The notes under the pieces were generated by a model that ran no database searches, was not told where the DNA came from, and saw only the letters and a list, made by a program, of their open reading frames with translations. A stretch of DNA of 64,000 bases, taken from NCBI RefSeq assembly GCF_949987535.1, contig NC_080079.1, positions 57,027,000 through 57,090,999 of the forward strand. Direction: 5' to 3'. Within the stretch, counting starts at the first letter, position 1, and each line of letters begins with the position of its first letter. This DNA comes from Balaenoptera acutorostrata (taxonomy: Eukaryota; Chordata; Mammalia; Artiodactyla; Balaenopteridae). The position numbers and the translations under genes were made by a program. Of this stretch, positions 12,205-23,753 are shown piece after piece.

Positions 12205-13075
12205 TCTTAAAGATAATGCCTCCACCTCATTTCTTATCATTATTGCATATTATTAGTTGTTTAACCAAGTTCCCTATGATGGACATTTACGTTGTTTTCA
12301 GGCTTTTGTTGTTACAAACAACTTTACCACAGACTTTATGTATATACGTATTTATGTCCATGCACGAGTGTGTCTACAGGATACAGTTCTACAAGTAGAT
12401 TTGCAGGTTCAAAATGTACGTAATTTTAAAAATATTTATTGGAAAATTTTCCACACATGACAATTACTCCATAACAGCGGGACACACACCTATTTCCACA
12501 TGACTTCTTCAAAAACACACATTATTGAGTTTTTCCATTTTCTATTTAATAGGTGAAACATTATACCACATTATTATTTTACTTTCCAGTTTAAAAGTAT
12601 GAGGGATTATAAGTCATTTATATATGAATTTTTTTCTCTGAAATGCCCTTGCCCTTTCTTTACATTGGATTGTTGTTGTTTCTCTTATTGATTTACAAGA
12701 TCTCTTTACATATATTAGCCCATTGTCAGATGGCCTGCCATTCTTGTAATCTGGGTTTGTCTCCACTTCTCTTCCTTACCAGGAAGAATTGTTTCATGCT
12801 AATGTGACTAATGTTATCAGTACTTTAATGGCTTCTGAATTTTGTGTCTTAGAAAAGCCTTCTTTAATGTTATGAAAGGTACTCTTATATTTTCCTTTAC
12901 TTATTTTATCGCTTATTTTTTTTTCTTTCCTATTTGATCAATGTGGAGTTAATTTTAGTTAAGGAGTGAGATAGAGATCCACATTATTTTTCCAGCTGGC
13001 TAGCCTCAAATTATTTATTGAGTGATGCTTCTTCTAGTGAACTAAAATGTCAACTTTACTATAGTATATGAGTTG
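12205..13075 (-). mobile_element. Old L1 (L1M-type) ORF2 segment, first part
   Basis: Reverse complement of the L1 ORF2 tail: ATGGACATTTACGTTGTTTT near 12280, then CAAGATCTCTTTACATATAT near 12697 and GATCAATGTGGAGTTAATTT near 12937. A short poly-A at 12184-12200 precedes it. Reading frames are destroyed. The same L1 appears to resume at 13213, 13700 and 14850. Confidence 0.7.
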
Positions 13076-13084
13076 CAGGAACTT

Positions 13085-13212
13085 CTCTGTATCTTGGTTA
13101 CCAGATTTGTAAATGAAAATAATAATTTAGGGTTGTTGAAAGGGCTAATGAGATAATTATGAGTATGTAGAACAGTGCCTGGCACAGAGTAGGTTCTCAA
13201 TAAATGCTATCA
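13085..13212 (+). repeat. MIR 3' part inside L1
   Basis: CTTGGTTACCAGATTTGTAA, then GGTTGTTGAAAGGGCTAATG and AACAGTGCCTGGCACAGAGT before CTCAATAAATGCTATCATTA. It sits between two segments of the same old minus-strand L1. Confidence 0.75.
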
Positions 13213-13280
13213 TTACTGATATTCCCTCCAGATATATATGTCTATTTCTGGACCTTCTATTCTATTCATTTAGTCTGTGT

Positions 13281-13700
13281 ACCGGTCAGGATTTGAAATT
13301 GCAAACAAAGAAACCTACTCTGTCAACTGGAGCAGAAAAGGAATGTATTAAAATCTCCTGGGGGACTCTCCAGGGAGGCCAGAGAATCAGACCTGGTGAC
13401 TGTGCAGCCAGGAAGCTGGCCTCCCTGGAGGACTGTTCTGGGGAAGACACCATTGCTGCTACCACCTCTGGGCACAAATCTGAAGCCCTCCCTGATGGCA
13501 CTTGGGGGCAGGGGTGGTCATCAGGAGCCCCCACCCCCTACTTCTCCCACCCACAAGCCTGGTGTCTCCACCACCTCCCCCATCAACTCAGATCACGTGT
13601 GGCACCTGCTTTCCTATTACCCTCTCCTAATCCAGGTCTCATGTGGGACCACCTGGTTGGCAGAGTCTAGGTCATATGCCTGGGTGCTAGCTGTTGGGAC
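13281..13700 (+). mobile_element. Unclassified ancient repeat in L1
   Basis: Begins CCGGTCAGGATTTGAAATTG then GGAGCAGAAAAGGAATGTAT, a pattern common in old mammalian LTR or DNA elements that I cannot name. L1-like sequence flanks it on both sides, so it is treated as an insertion. Its 125- and 106-codon overlapping frames resemble no protein. Confidence 0.4.
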
Positions 13701-14185
13701 TTTTGGATCACACTAATATAGATCAATTTAGGGGGAAGTGGAATCTTTACAACAGGTCTCTTCTAATCTGAGAACAGGGTGCGTTTTCATTTATTGAAAT
13801 CTAATTTTATGTCTTTCGGTAGAGTTTGATAATTTTTTTTTCCTGTAGATTAGGCTCATTTTGTATACAGCATATTTTTAGGTTTTTAAAATCTTTTTAT
13901 TACTGTAAATGGGATCTTTTCTTCATTCAATTTTCTAATTGGTTATTTTATATAGGAAAGCTATTGATTTTTTAATATACTGATTCTTACTAAAATCTTT
14001 TAGTGTTTTTCACACTTTTTTAAAAATCTGGGATTTTCTCCTTGTTTTAAAAGTGTATAATCAGATGGCCAATAACTGATGATCATTTTGCATGATCCTT
14101 TCAATGCTCTACCTCCTAATTCTTTCTCTTATTTATTTGCATTGGCTAGTACGTCAAAAACAATGTTTAATAATAGTCATGACGA
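13700..14185 (-). mobile_element. Old L1 ORF2 segment, continued
   Basis: AT-rich minus-strand L1 sequence, for example the ATTTTATGTCTTTCGGTAGA block near 13805 and TCTTATTTATTTGCATTGGC near 14126. It continues the element of 12205-13280 after the interrupting repeat. Confidence 0.55.
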
Positions 14186-14655
14186 TAGGTGTATCAGCTT
14201 ACAGTAACTCTGCATAACAAACCACTCAAAGTTCAGTGGTTGAAAATAATAATTTATCCTTGTTCATATATCTGCAGGTCAACTGAGTGGGGCTGATCCA
14301 GGCTGGGCTTGACTGGGTTTGGCTCCAGACTGCAAGTGGGTCCAGGTCCGCTCTGTGTATCTTTCATCTTCCTTGACCAGCTAGCAAACTATGGCATCCT
14401 TTTCTATGATGATGATGGAAATGCAAAAGTGGTGAATAGAAACACATGGTGCTGCTTACATCAGTGCTCAGAATTGGCACTCTGTCATTTCTGCCCACTT
14501 CCCACCAGGCAAAACACGTCACGTGACCAATCCAAACCTCAGTGGGGTGGGAAAGATACCCTGTCTTTAGGAGAAGAAACTGCAAAATCACATGGATGAT
14601 GACATGGACACAGGGAGGGATGAAGACTTGCACAATGAACAAATTACAGTGGCAT
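14186..14655. mobile_element. LTR-like ancient repeat in L1
   Basis: Contains CAGTAACTCTGCATAACAAA, CCACTCAAAGTTCAGTGGTT and GCAGGTCAACTGAGTGGGGC, then GTCACGTGACCAATCCAAAC. This is a recurrent mammalian repeat whose exact family I cannot name; a related copy appears at 50170-50465. It interrupts the minus-strand L1. Confidence 0.5.
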
Positions 14656-14734
14656 TCTTTGCTTCTTCCTGACCCTAATGGAACGGATTCTAGTGGTTTG
14701 CCATCAGAAATGACTGTGAATTTTGGCTTGAGTT

Positions 14735-14850
14735 GTGGTATATACATATATATACACACACACACACACGACATGTATATATAACTACAGGTATAGGTAA
14801 ACACAGGTAGAGAGAGATATATATACATACACATATATATAAGTATATGT
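14735..14850. repeat. Compound (TA)/(CA) microsatellite
   Basis: Alternating TATATACA and CACACACA blocks (pure CA around 14755-14769), followed by GAGAGATATATATACATACA. Purine-pyrimidine alternation over more than 100 bp. Confidence 0.85.
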
Positions 14851-15615
14851 GTGTAAAAATTCATATTAAGGAAGTTCCATATTGTTCTATTTAATGAAGT
14901 TTTTAATCAGGAATCAAAGTTGAATTTTTTATCACCTACTTTCCCAGAATATATGGAGAATTACATGGTTTTCTTATTGATATTTGATATTGTGAATTAT
15001 ATTAATTGATTCCTTCATAGAAAACCATCCTTGCATCATGGAATAAACTCCATGTAGTTGTAGCGTATTACCCTCTAAAAATATATTTGTGTTCTCCTTG
15101 CTCATATTTTATTTAGAATTTTGCATTTATGTTGTTTTAAAGATAGGACTATAGTTTTTTGGTGATGGTGTTCTTTTTTTCTGGATTTTGTGTTCACCAT
15201 TATACTGGATTCTTAGATTCATTTTAAAGTCCTTTTCCCCCTTCCCACAATGTTCAGGAGCACTTTAAATAGCATTGCCATTATCTACTTCTTGAACTTG
15301 TAATGGATTTCACCTGTGAAGCTGTCTGGGTCTAGTACTTTAATGAATAGTGGCTCTTTGACAACATTCTCAGTTTCTTCTCTGGTAATTGGACTATTTA
15401 GATTTCCTATCTTTTCTGAGGTTAGTTTTCATCATTTATATTTCTAGAAAATCACCCATTTGTCCATGTGTTCAAATCTATTTTCAAAACTGAGTAATGC
15501 TGTAATTCTTTTAATTTCCTCTCTATATGGTTATTTCCCCATTTTCATTTCTAAATATATGTATTTGCACTTTTTTTCTTGATTCATTTAGCTAGTGATT
15601 TATCTATTTTGTTTC
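14850..15615 (-). mobile_element. Old L1 ORF2 segment, last part
   Basis: Reverse complement of the L1 reverse-transcriptase region: ATCCTTGCATCATGGAATAA near 15028, TGGATTTCACCTGTGAAGCT then GTCTGGGTCTAGTACTTTAA near 15330, and ATTTCCTCTCTATATGGTTA near 15515. No intact frame. Confidence 0.75.
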
Positions 15616-15639
15616 TTCACAATATCAAAGCAGACACAG

Positions 15640-16145
15640 GTTCAAGATCCAGTTGTGGCTTTGACTCCCTCTATGACCTGTGTGTACACTGCCCTCTTAA
15701 AACCTCAGGGCAGTGTCCAGACTCCTGATCTCAGCATACAGACCTTTCATCTGGCCCTCGGCTTTGGCCTTGATGAACTCCCTGAAGATTTCTCCACACT
15801 CTAGTGCTTTCTACGGCCTCCAGACCTATGAATGTGCTGCTCCTGGTGCCTGAAACGCCTTTCTGTCCTTTGTCTCAACCCCACTCAGCAAACTCCTACT
15901 CATCCTTATGGACTTAGCCCTGAGGCCCCTTCTCCTAGAAACTTGGGTTTCCAATGCCCAATCTTGGTAGGGTCCACCACCTGTGGGTTCTCATCGCAGT
16001 CTGGCCAACCTCTCCTGATCCCTGAGCATGTCTGCTTGCTCGTCTGACTTACCCTCTAGAATGTGAGAGCTCTGGAAGCAGAGGCCTGCAGTCTCCATCA
16101 CTGTATCCCCAGTTCCCAGCACAGGGCTTGGCAAAGAGTCGGCAG
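15640..16145 (+). mobile_element. L2 LINE 3' end
   Basis: Plus-strand L2: TGTGCTGCTCCTGGTGCCTG near 15833, then CTCTAGAATGTGAGAGCTCT near 16052 and CACTGTATCCCCAGTTCCCA then GCACAGGGCTTGGCA near 16100-16133. Directly adjoins the preceding L1. Confidence 0.7.
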
Positions 16146-16199
16146 GCAGGCAGCGTTTGTGGAAGACAGACAGGAAGGCTGTAGATACACACAAACTAT

Positions 16200-16545
16200 A
16201 TAACAAACACATCCGGGGATTCTCACAGGGATTTTCCCTGTTGGCATACTCTCTGCTCCCAGCCCTCCTGGGAACAGCTGAAATCCAGGGCTGTAATTCT
16301 CACACCAGTTATATTGAAATATTCAATGTCTAGAGAACAGTGTTTGTTCAGCACTTAGCTTAGGGGCTGTCAGCACCCCTGCTTACATGCTTCCATGTTT
16401 CCGATGCTGCATTTGTCAGCTCCAGCTCACATGCCTGGCTGATGTGTGCGGAGCTTGCTTGCTGCTCTAGCAGACTTTCCTGATGGATCCCTGGGGCTGC
16501 TGCATTTCCTGGCCTGCCATTAAATCCAATACATATTTTTAAAAC
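16200..16545. other. Unique block, possible conserved element
   Basis: No repeat recognised. Moderately AT-rich with TTATATTGAAATATTCAATG (16308-16327), an ATTGAA/TTCAAT inverted pair, and several CTGCAT/GCTGC runs. No coding frame. Confidence 0.3.
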
Positions 16546-16781
16546 ACCTATGTTGCGCCCAGCTCTCTGCTGTTATGTGGTGTCCTCTCTGCCGAAGGGA
16601 CGACAGAAACATCGCAGTGAGAGAGGAGTGGGCTGGAGGACAGAGAGTAAGGATGGGGAGAGAGGTTGATATGGCTGCAGAGAGCAGTCAGGACAGGACC
16701 TGGTCCCAGGCCTTCTGCACCGCTCCTCTTGAGCTAATCCTCAACTCCTGGGCTTCATGCTTGTTTCCCTGCATCTCTTCT

Positions 16782-16917
16782 TCTTTTCCTTTTTTTTTTT
16801 TTTTTTCTTGGCCGTGCCACATGACTTGCAGGATCTCAGTTCCCAGACCAGGTATTGAACCCAGGCCACGGCAGTGAAAGCCCAGAATCCTAATCACTAG
16901 GCCACCAGGGAACTCCC
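16782..16917 (-). mobile_element. Short tRNA-Glu-derived SINE (CHR-type)
   Basis: Minus-strand SINE: poly-T at 16789-16807, then GGCCGTGCCACATGACTTGC, GATCTCAGTTCCCAGACCAG, and CACTAGGCCACCAGGGAACT at the 5' end. It is bounded by a perfect 16-bp target-site duplication, TCCCTGCATCTCTTCT, at 16766-16781 and 16918-16933, which fixes its limits. RNA polymerase III-type head; no coding. Confidence 0.88.
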
Positions 16918-17029
16918 TCCCTGCATCTCTTCTGATGGGCGATGGCCAGGCCTTACTGATCGCTCAATATTATGCGTACTGCTCCTTCCCTTCAAGCCAC
17001 CGAGGGCAAATTGGCCTTTAGCTTAAGAG

Positions 17030-17240
17030 AAATGGAGAAGCATCAAAAGGTCCTTTGCAGGGAGTAAGATGATCAGATTTGGGTTTAGCTGGCTGCCAAT
17101 GGAGAATGGGTCGGAGGAAGCATGAAGGAGGCGGGAAGACCATGGGAAGACGTTCCAGTCTTCTCGAGGAAAGATACTGGCGGCCCGCAGCATGGTGGGC
17201 CTGCAGAAATGGAGAAGGGGGTGGATTCAAAGGGTGTCTG
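17030..17240 (-). mobile_element. L2 LINE fragment
   Basis: TAAGATGATCAGATTTGGGT then GGCTGCCAATGGAGAATGGG resemble the complement of the L2 3' ORF2 region (the stretch usually reading AGTGACATGATCTGA and ACTCTGGCTGC). Moderate divergence. Confidence 0.55.
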
Positions 17241-17589
17241 GGATGGACTTCCCACTGCTCGTGGGTAGTGAGTGCAGAGGGAGAGGGAGAAGAATGCATC
17301 AAGGCAGACGCTGGAAGGGGTTTGGGTGGGGGACTAGCCCCCACGGAGAAAAGGAACACTTCAGTGAAGATGTTTCGGAAGAACACTGGGCACCTCCAAG
17401 GATGCTTGCCTGCCTTTCTTTTTGTTAAAGCCACAGCTACCAAATGCATAGTGATTTAGCGATTTTCCTAGATACTGGGGAAGATAAAGGGGATATCTTT
17501 CCCATATCTGAGTTATGAATGTTCTATCTTCTATGCTGTAGTTCCATGGAGGCCAGGGCCATTTGCGAGCACAGAACCTAAATTTCCTT

Positions 17590-18340
17590 TGCACTGTGAC
17601 TCAGCGTGCATCTACTGAGTCCCTCCTGGTGACTGGGTTAGGCAGCCTCCTTACTCTCAATCACCCCATTAGTAAACTTCCCTGGGGGTATCACACTCTG
17701 TGATACGTAGAGAGATGTGCACAGAGAGAGTGCCCTGAGATCACAGAGGACAGCGTATCCAGACCTGGGGGAGAGGAGGAAGGCTTTATAGAGGTCTTGA
17801 TGTATGAGTAGGAGTTTGCCAAGGAGATCAGAGATGAAGAGCATACCAGGAGGGTGAAAAGCAGGTAGAGGCATGGAGTGGGGACTAGAGAACATGGAGA
17901 AGTTGGAAAGGGAATGGCTGGAGATGAAATTGAAACCACAGGCTGTGGAAAGGTCCTAAAGGCCTAGAATGCCATGCTTCAGAAGTGGAACTTACCCTTG
18001 AAGCATAAATAGGCTTCCTTTTGTACGTCGTCATCATCTGATTGATAGTGGTTGCCTGGAGCATGTGTTAAGAAGGATTCTGAGGTGGAGTCAGGGGAAA
18101 AGAAGGACATGATTACTAGTGAGGCCTGCTTGGCTGCAGGAGTGGAGCTGGCAGTCTGAGTGTAGGGATTTGCCATCTCTGCATAAGAGATGAAGAGTCA
18201 CTGAAGGAAAGTAAAGGGTGGGGCTGAGGAGTGAGGGCTAAGAATGTGCACTGGAGAAAATCAGCTGGAAGCTCTGGGGAGCACAAGTTGCTGGGAGGCC
18301 GGACTAAGGCCACGGTGCCAATGAGCCAGCAGCGAGTTAA
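17590..18340 (-). mobile_element. L2 LINE 3' end, decayed
   Basis: Starts at GTGCATCTACTGAGTCCCTC, then AGGAGTTTGCCAAGGAGATC, AAGCAGGTAGAGGCATGGAG and GAAAGTAAAGGGTGGGGC. The order fits the complement of an L2 3' region with heavy decay; the right boundary is vague. Confidence 0.5.
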
Positions 18341-18506
18341 AAAATAACTGAGGAACGAATGAACTACCAGGTGTCTGCAAGGCAAAGGGTAGACCTTATT
18401 GTAGCTGCTTCTGTAATGAGGGCGTGCAGGAGGAATAAAGAATTTCAGCACAAGCACTGTCAGTCTCCCCTTCCCTTTCAGCAAAAATACCTGGGGTAAC
18501 AAAAGC

Positions 18507-18507
<1 letters not shown>

Positions 18508-18536
<29 letters not shown>
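18508..18536. repeat. (CA)n microsatellite
   Basis: Uninterrupted CA dinucleotides following CCACATA; about 13 units. Confidence 0.9.
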
Positions 18537-18538
<2 letters not shown>

Positions 18539-18589
18539 GCAATGACCCCATGGAGGGGCACTTTCTACCTCCCCTTCTCTGCTCCCTAG

Positions 18590-18860
18590 AAGTCAGTGCA
18601 TAATTACCGGAAAGCATTTTTGACTGAATTTTAGATGAGCATTTTGACAAAATATAATATTGGAAACAATCTTTATCAAACATTCATGTGTCGTGTGAGA
18701 GATAAAGCCGGAATCCATAATTCATACGGCGTGTGTATTACCAAGTGTGCATGAGAGGCTGAATTTCAATGAGGCAGCCTGAACAATATTTTCTGCCAGA
18801 CGCGGCTTTCATCATTTACATTATTCACTAGGTTTTCCAGAACAGTAAATCTTAAATATA
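18590..18860. promoter_or_regulatory. Possible conserved regulatory block
   Basis: Unique AT-rich sequence with TAATTACCGG at 18601, AATATAATATTGGAAACAAT, GAGATAAAGCCGG and CATAATTCATACGGCGTGTG, and GACGCGGCTTTCATCATTTA. CpGs are unusually well retained for AT-rich mammalian DNA (near 18607, 18693, 18709, 18728, 18801). No coding frame. It ends close to the assembly gap. Confidence 0.28.
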
Positions 18861-18913
18861 TATTTGTGTTGGGAAGACCTCGTGTGCATGTCTGTGTACA
18901 CACAGAGGGACGC

Positions 18914-19113
18914 NNNNNNNNNNNNNNNNNNNNNNNNNNNNNNNNNNNNNNNNNNNNNNNNNNNNNNNNNNNNNNNNNNNNNNNNNNNNNNNNNNNNNNN
19001 NNNNNNNNNNNNNNNNNNNNNNNNNNNNNNNNNNNNNNNNNNNNNNNNNNNNNNNNNNNNNNNNNNNNNNNNNNNNNNNNNNNNNNNNNNNNNNNNNNNN
19101 NNNNNNNNNNNNN
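18914..19113. other. Assembly gap, 200 N
   Basis: Exactly 200 unknown bases, a conventional placeholder length, so the true size is unknown. The left flank reads TGTGTACACACAGAGGGACG and the right flank is already retroviral internal sequence, so the retrovirus's upstream part probably lies in or beyond the gap. Any open frame spanning it is meaningless. Confidence 0.98.
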
Positions 19114-22100
19114 AGGTTGGAAACCCCACCAACTGACTGTTCCACAGAATGGCCTGGATTATATGCCATTCATCAAAGCAATGGGAGATGTGCTGGTGAG
19201 GAGGTCCAGCGTCAGGAGGAGTTCACTGGGGGTGTGGTCTGCAGACCAGGCATGGCCATAGGAGATATTGTTACAGACCTGCTCTCCCTGCCAACAACTG
19301 GGATCCCAGGAAAGAACAGAGGCCAGTGGGTGGGGCTTATCTGTTGGAAGCAGGGTGGGCACAATGATTGCTGTGACCAGTAAGGTCAGAATGGCAGACG
19401 GGTGTGCCTAACCTGCAGATTTATGGGTGTGGCTGGAGAACAAGGTGTCCCTAAGGCAGGGTGACCAACGGTGCTGGTGTATTCAGGACTGAGGGGGTTC
19501 CTGGGAACAGGTCTTTCGGTGCTAAAACCAAGAAAATCCCACTCAAACTGAGATGAGTACGTCACCCTCCCCTCGGGGTAGAAGAAGCTAACAGAGGCAT
19601 CGCTCAAATCTACAAAATCAGAAGAATTCAAAGATGAATGCTCAGTAGGCTAAAAGCTGTCCCCGTTAAAGACAAAAACAAAAACCCTATGATCCTTTGC
19701 CCAGTTTCTGGATCTGAGACGATTTTCAGGCTGGGAACCCACTGACTGAAGGAGAGGCTAGGTGTCCATAAGGAAGACTCTGCATCACCATGGAGACTGG
19801 GTTCAGCGATGACTATCCTAGTCCTTGGGGGTTTATATACTGAGGAATGACAAATACTCAGAGCTGACATTGATAAACAGTGACTCAAAGTCATCGTGGC
19901 CACCACTGGAGTGGGTGCTCGTGGGGTCAGGTTATAAATTACACTCCTGGAACAGATCTGACTCATGTGGATCTACAGCATTCACTGAGCCACTCTGGGA
20001 TGTTTCCCCAGTCCTTAAATGCATAGTGATAATGGATATACCTGGCAGCTGGCAGATCCCTTGCATTGGTTCCTTGCATTATGGGGTACAAGGTATCCTG
20101 GTGGGAAAGGCTGAGTGGAAGCCTCTGAAACTTCTCCACCCCACCCCCAGTTAAGATGGAAAGGGAAATGGCAGAGATTAGTGCCACCTTTAAGGTCCTA
20201 CAGAATGCAGGGGTGGTGGTCCCCATCATTTTATCATTTAATTCACCAGCAGGAGCCTACATAAATGAGACGGATCTTGGAGGATGAGGGTGGACTACCA
20301 CAGTCAGACCAAGTAGTAGCCCTGATTGCAGCTGCTGTGATTCTGCTAGAGCAGATAAAGACGGCTCTGGGTATATGGTGTGTGCTCACTGATGACACCA
20401 GGAAGGAGGGCCAGGCAATTCACATTCTCATGGAGGTGGAAAAGCAGACACATTTATGGTCTTTCACCAGGGTTAGTTAACTCTTTTATCCTCTATCATC
20501 ATAGAGTCCCAAAGGTCTAGAACTGCCTAGACAATCTGTAGAACATCTCATTGGTCTGTGGAATTGATGACATCAAGTCAATAAACCTGGCTAAACAAGA
20601 AGTTGCAAGGATGTTGAAGGCCTTGGTAAGACATGTGCTCCAGGGAATGGGAGATCAGCCTACAAAGATTTAGGGAGCCACCTCTTCCGTGATGCTTTTA
20701 GGGGTTGGTGTTCTGGGGCATGCTAGGACATCCCTTCCAAAGTAAAGGGCAAATTATTACATCTTAAATCTTCCACCAGTAAGAAGGAAGTATAACACCT
20801 AGTGGGTCCATTTGGGTTCTGGAGGCAGTATATGCCACACTTGGGAAAACTGTTCCAAACCATGTATCAAGTGACATGGAAGACCCATAACCTTGTGGGA
20901 AAGATTCCTGTAGCAGGTCCAGGTCGCTGTGCAAGCAGCCCTGCTGTGTGAGCCACAAGGCTGGGTCGACTCCATGGTATTACAGGTATCTGTGATGGGA
21001 AAAGAAGCTATGTGGAGTTTATGGTAAGCTCCAAAAGGAAAATTACTGCATAGGCCCCTAGGGTTCTGGAACAAGGCCATACTACCTGCAGTGGAGAATT
21101 GTAGCTCTTAACATGCTACTGGGCATTGGAACAGATGGAGCCTTGACCATGAGACATCAAGTGACCATGAAGCCAAACGTGTTCAGCATAAACGGGGTTC
21201 ATCCCGAGCCACCAAGTCATAAGACTGGTGTAATGTGGAGGTGGTACATCTGGGATCAGGCATGATGGAGCCAGATGACTCCAGGAAGCTGCCCATGAAA
21301 GAGACCCAAACCCCCAGGTCATGCCTATCGCTGTTTTTCAGCTCCCACCTGAGCCTTCATGGGTGGAGTACCTTAAGACTAGCTGCTGGAGTAGAAAAAA
21401 AGTCAAGTTCTGTTCATGGATATGTTGACTTGATATATAGGTAAAAGCTGGAAATGAACTGCTGCTGTGCTACAGTCCTACTCAGGGGTGGCCCTGAAAA
21501 CCAGCAGAAAGGGGAAATCCTCCCAGTGGGCAGAGCCCCAAGCAGTATACCTAATCATCAGTTTTGTATATAAAGAGAAATCCCTGAGGTAGAACACATA
21601 TGGGCTCATGGGACGCAATGAATAACTGAGTTCTTGGTCACAGTCTTGGAAGGAGAAAGATGAGAAGTGATGAGAAGGTCCAGGCAAGAGACACATGGAT
21701 GAAACTATGGGAGTGGTCACGTGGTGTGAAGATCTTTCTATTACATGTTACCATCCACGAGAGAGCATCCACCCTGGAAGAGGCACCATGTGGACAGAAT
21801 GACTCTGATGCCATGATGCCAACCAGCCTCTGCCATTTGGCCACCCTCATGCTGGCACAAATGGATGTCCTGGGGCCAGAATAGAGGCTACACATGATCC
21901 CAACAGCAAGGGCTCCTGACGCATCAAAGCTGGCCTAGATACTGCCATTGTCCAATGTCTCTGCTGCCAGCAACATGGACTAATGCTGATACCCCAATAT
22001 GGCACTGTCCTTCAAGGAGATCAACTGGCCACTTGCTGGTAAATTGATTACTTTGACCCCCTTTCACTCTGGAAGTGGAATTGATTCATTTTGATTTGAA

Positions 22101-23280
22101 CTGACATAAATTCTGGGTATAGGTTTACCTTTCCTGCCTTGCAGGGCCTCAGCCTGCACCAAGTCTGATGGCTTATGCAGTATTTGACCCACCAACTCTG
22201 GATCCCATACAACATCAAATCATATGATTCAAGAAAATCACTTTAAGACACAGGAGGTATGGCAGTGGGCATAAGAGCACAGGATCTTTTAGGTCCATCA
22301 CAAACTGTACCCCCAGACACTGCCACCTGATAGAGTGATGGAACAGCCTTTGAGTGTACTGCTGGGGCACCAGTTTGGAGATGATGTCTATGAGTATGGG
22401 ATATCATTCTCCAGGATGCATAATGGACTCTACATCAATGACCACTTTATGGTGTTACATTTCCAGGAGACAGAATGAATGGGTATGGGTAACGAGAGGT
22501 AGAAACAGGAGGGTGTCTGTTTACCATCACTGCCAGAGACCCACTTGGGGAATCTGTGCTTCCTGTCTCCACAACACTAGGCTGTGTGGGTCTGGAAGTC
22601 CTGGTTTTCAGAGGAGGAATGTTTTCACTAGGAGACACAGGAAGAGTCTCGTTAAACTTTAGGGTATAGTGTCACCCAGTCTCTTTGGGCTGCTTATTTA
22701 TATTGAGAGACCAGTAGGCAAGGGGAAAATTCACTAATGTAGTAGGGTTAAGGGACCTTGATTGTCAGGCGGAAGTAAGGTTATTGCTACACACACACAA
22801 AAAAAAGGGCAGAGAAGAATATGCTTGGTACCAAGGCACGAGGGAGTCTCTTGTTCTTTCCTGCCCAAATTTGATGGTAAACTGAGAAACACAGTAACCT
22901 GTGAAGTAAGTCCCGTTTACACAGAGAGGTCTGAGAAGAGTATGGCAACCAGGGATTCAGACCCCTCAGGGATCAGGATCTGGGTCATGACACCAGATGA
23001 GCCACAGAAACCAGCATAGGTGCCAGGTGCCTAGTGAAGGGACTCCAGAACAGGTAGCAGAGGAGGGAGATTATGAGTATCTCCTGCAGTAGTGGTGTCT
23101 ACAGTTTGTCCCACTAACTCCCCTTTTATACGTTTCCCCGGGAAAAGAGACAACCAGAATACTGGAGACAGAATAAGCTGCTCCAAGAACTTATATAAAA
23201 TAGGTGGAGCCATGCACTGCCAGGGGTGGACTGTATTGGACATTGTGATGTGACGCCCAGGCTTCACGCATCTGCCAGGA
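19114..23280 (+). mobile_element. Decayed ERVL-type endogenous retrovirus, internal region
   Basis: An old class III (ERVL-related) provirus remnant in plus orientation. The order is retroviral: an upstream segment at 19114-20250, a reverse-transcriptase region around 20265-20960 with the active-site remnant I-D-D-I encoded at 20563-20574 (the Tyr normally before it is replaced by Gly), an RNase H/connection segment to about 21900, an integrase-like segment about 21950-22650, and a pol 3' end to about 23020. A non-coding tail reaches about 23280. No frame exceeds about 110 codons through pol, and stops and frameshifts are frequent, so it cannot encode a functional enzyme. The 5' LTR is not visible because of the gap, and I cannot define a 3' LTR. 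The closest subfamily is uncertain. It lies antisense to the candidate exon just downstream. Confidence 0.72.
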
Positions 23281-23753
23281 TCTCACTCCGACAGCTGCCA
23301 GGAGTGTTGTTTACTGATGGTCCCCAGCCGAGTCCCTCCCTCTTAGAATCTGTTTCCTGGTGAACCTATCCTGTAACAGCTTGGTTTTGAAATCCCCAGT
23401 GTCTGTTTCCTTGTCATGTTCTAGGATACCAGTATCCCTCTTGACAAATGGCTCCCAAAATGGAAAGAGAGCTCTGATTTTTCAGGGTAGAATAGGAGAC
23501 TCTCACCTCCCTTACTATAGACTCTATACATTTATTAACGTGACCCAAGTTAGCAAAAACTCTTGCAGCCACACCACACTGTTGACTTTTCTAAACTCAC
23601 TCTTGGTTAAAGCTCCACATATTTTCGAAGCCTTGCTGCTGTTAAATGTTGTGTCCCTTATCAAGCATGTGCAGTCAGCATTGGGGGATCAAGCACAGGG
23701 CTTAGATTCTTCTGTTCAGTTCCATCTGGTTGACTACCACTCATCAGTCCTAC
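23281..23753. other. Unique sequence between ERV and candidate exon
   Basis: After the retroviral tail the sequence reads AATCTGTTTCCTGGTGAACC near 23346, which may be the end of an LTR-like unit, and then unique DNA. On the minus strand this would be the intron downstream of the candidate exon; the frame of the exon meets a TAG immediately after the donor. Confidence 0.4.

Noticed and set aside
18821..19261. Open frames spanning the run of N
   Set aside because: They exist only because unknown bases contain no stops.
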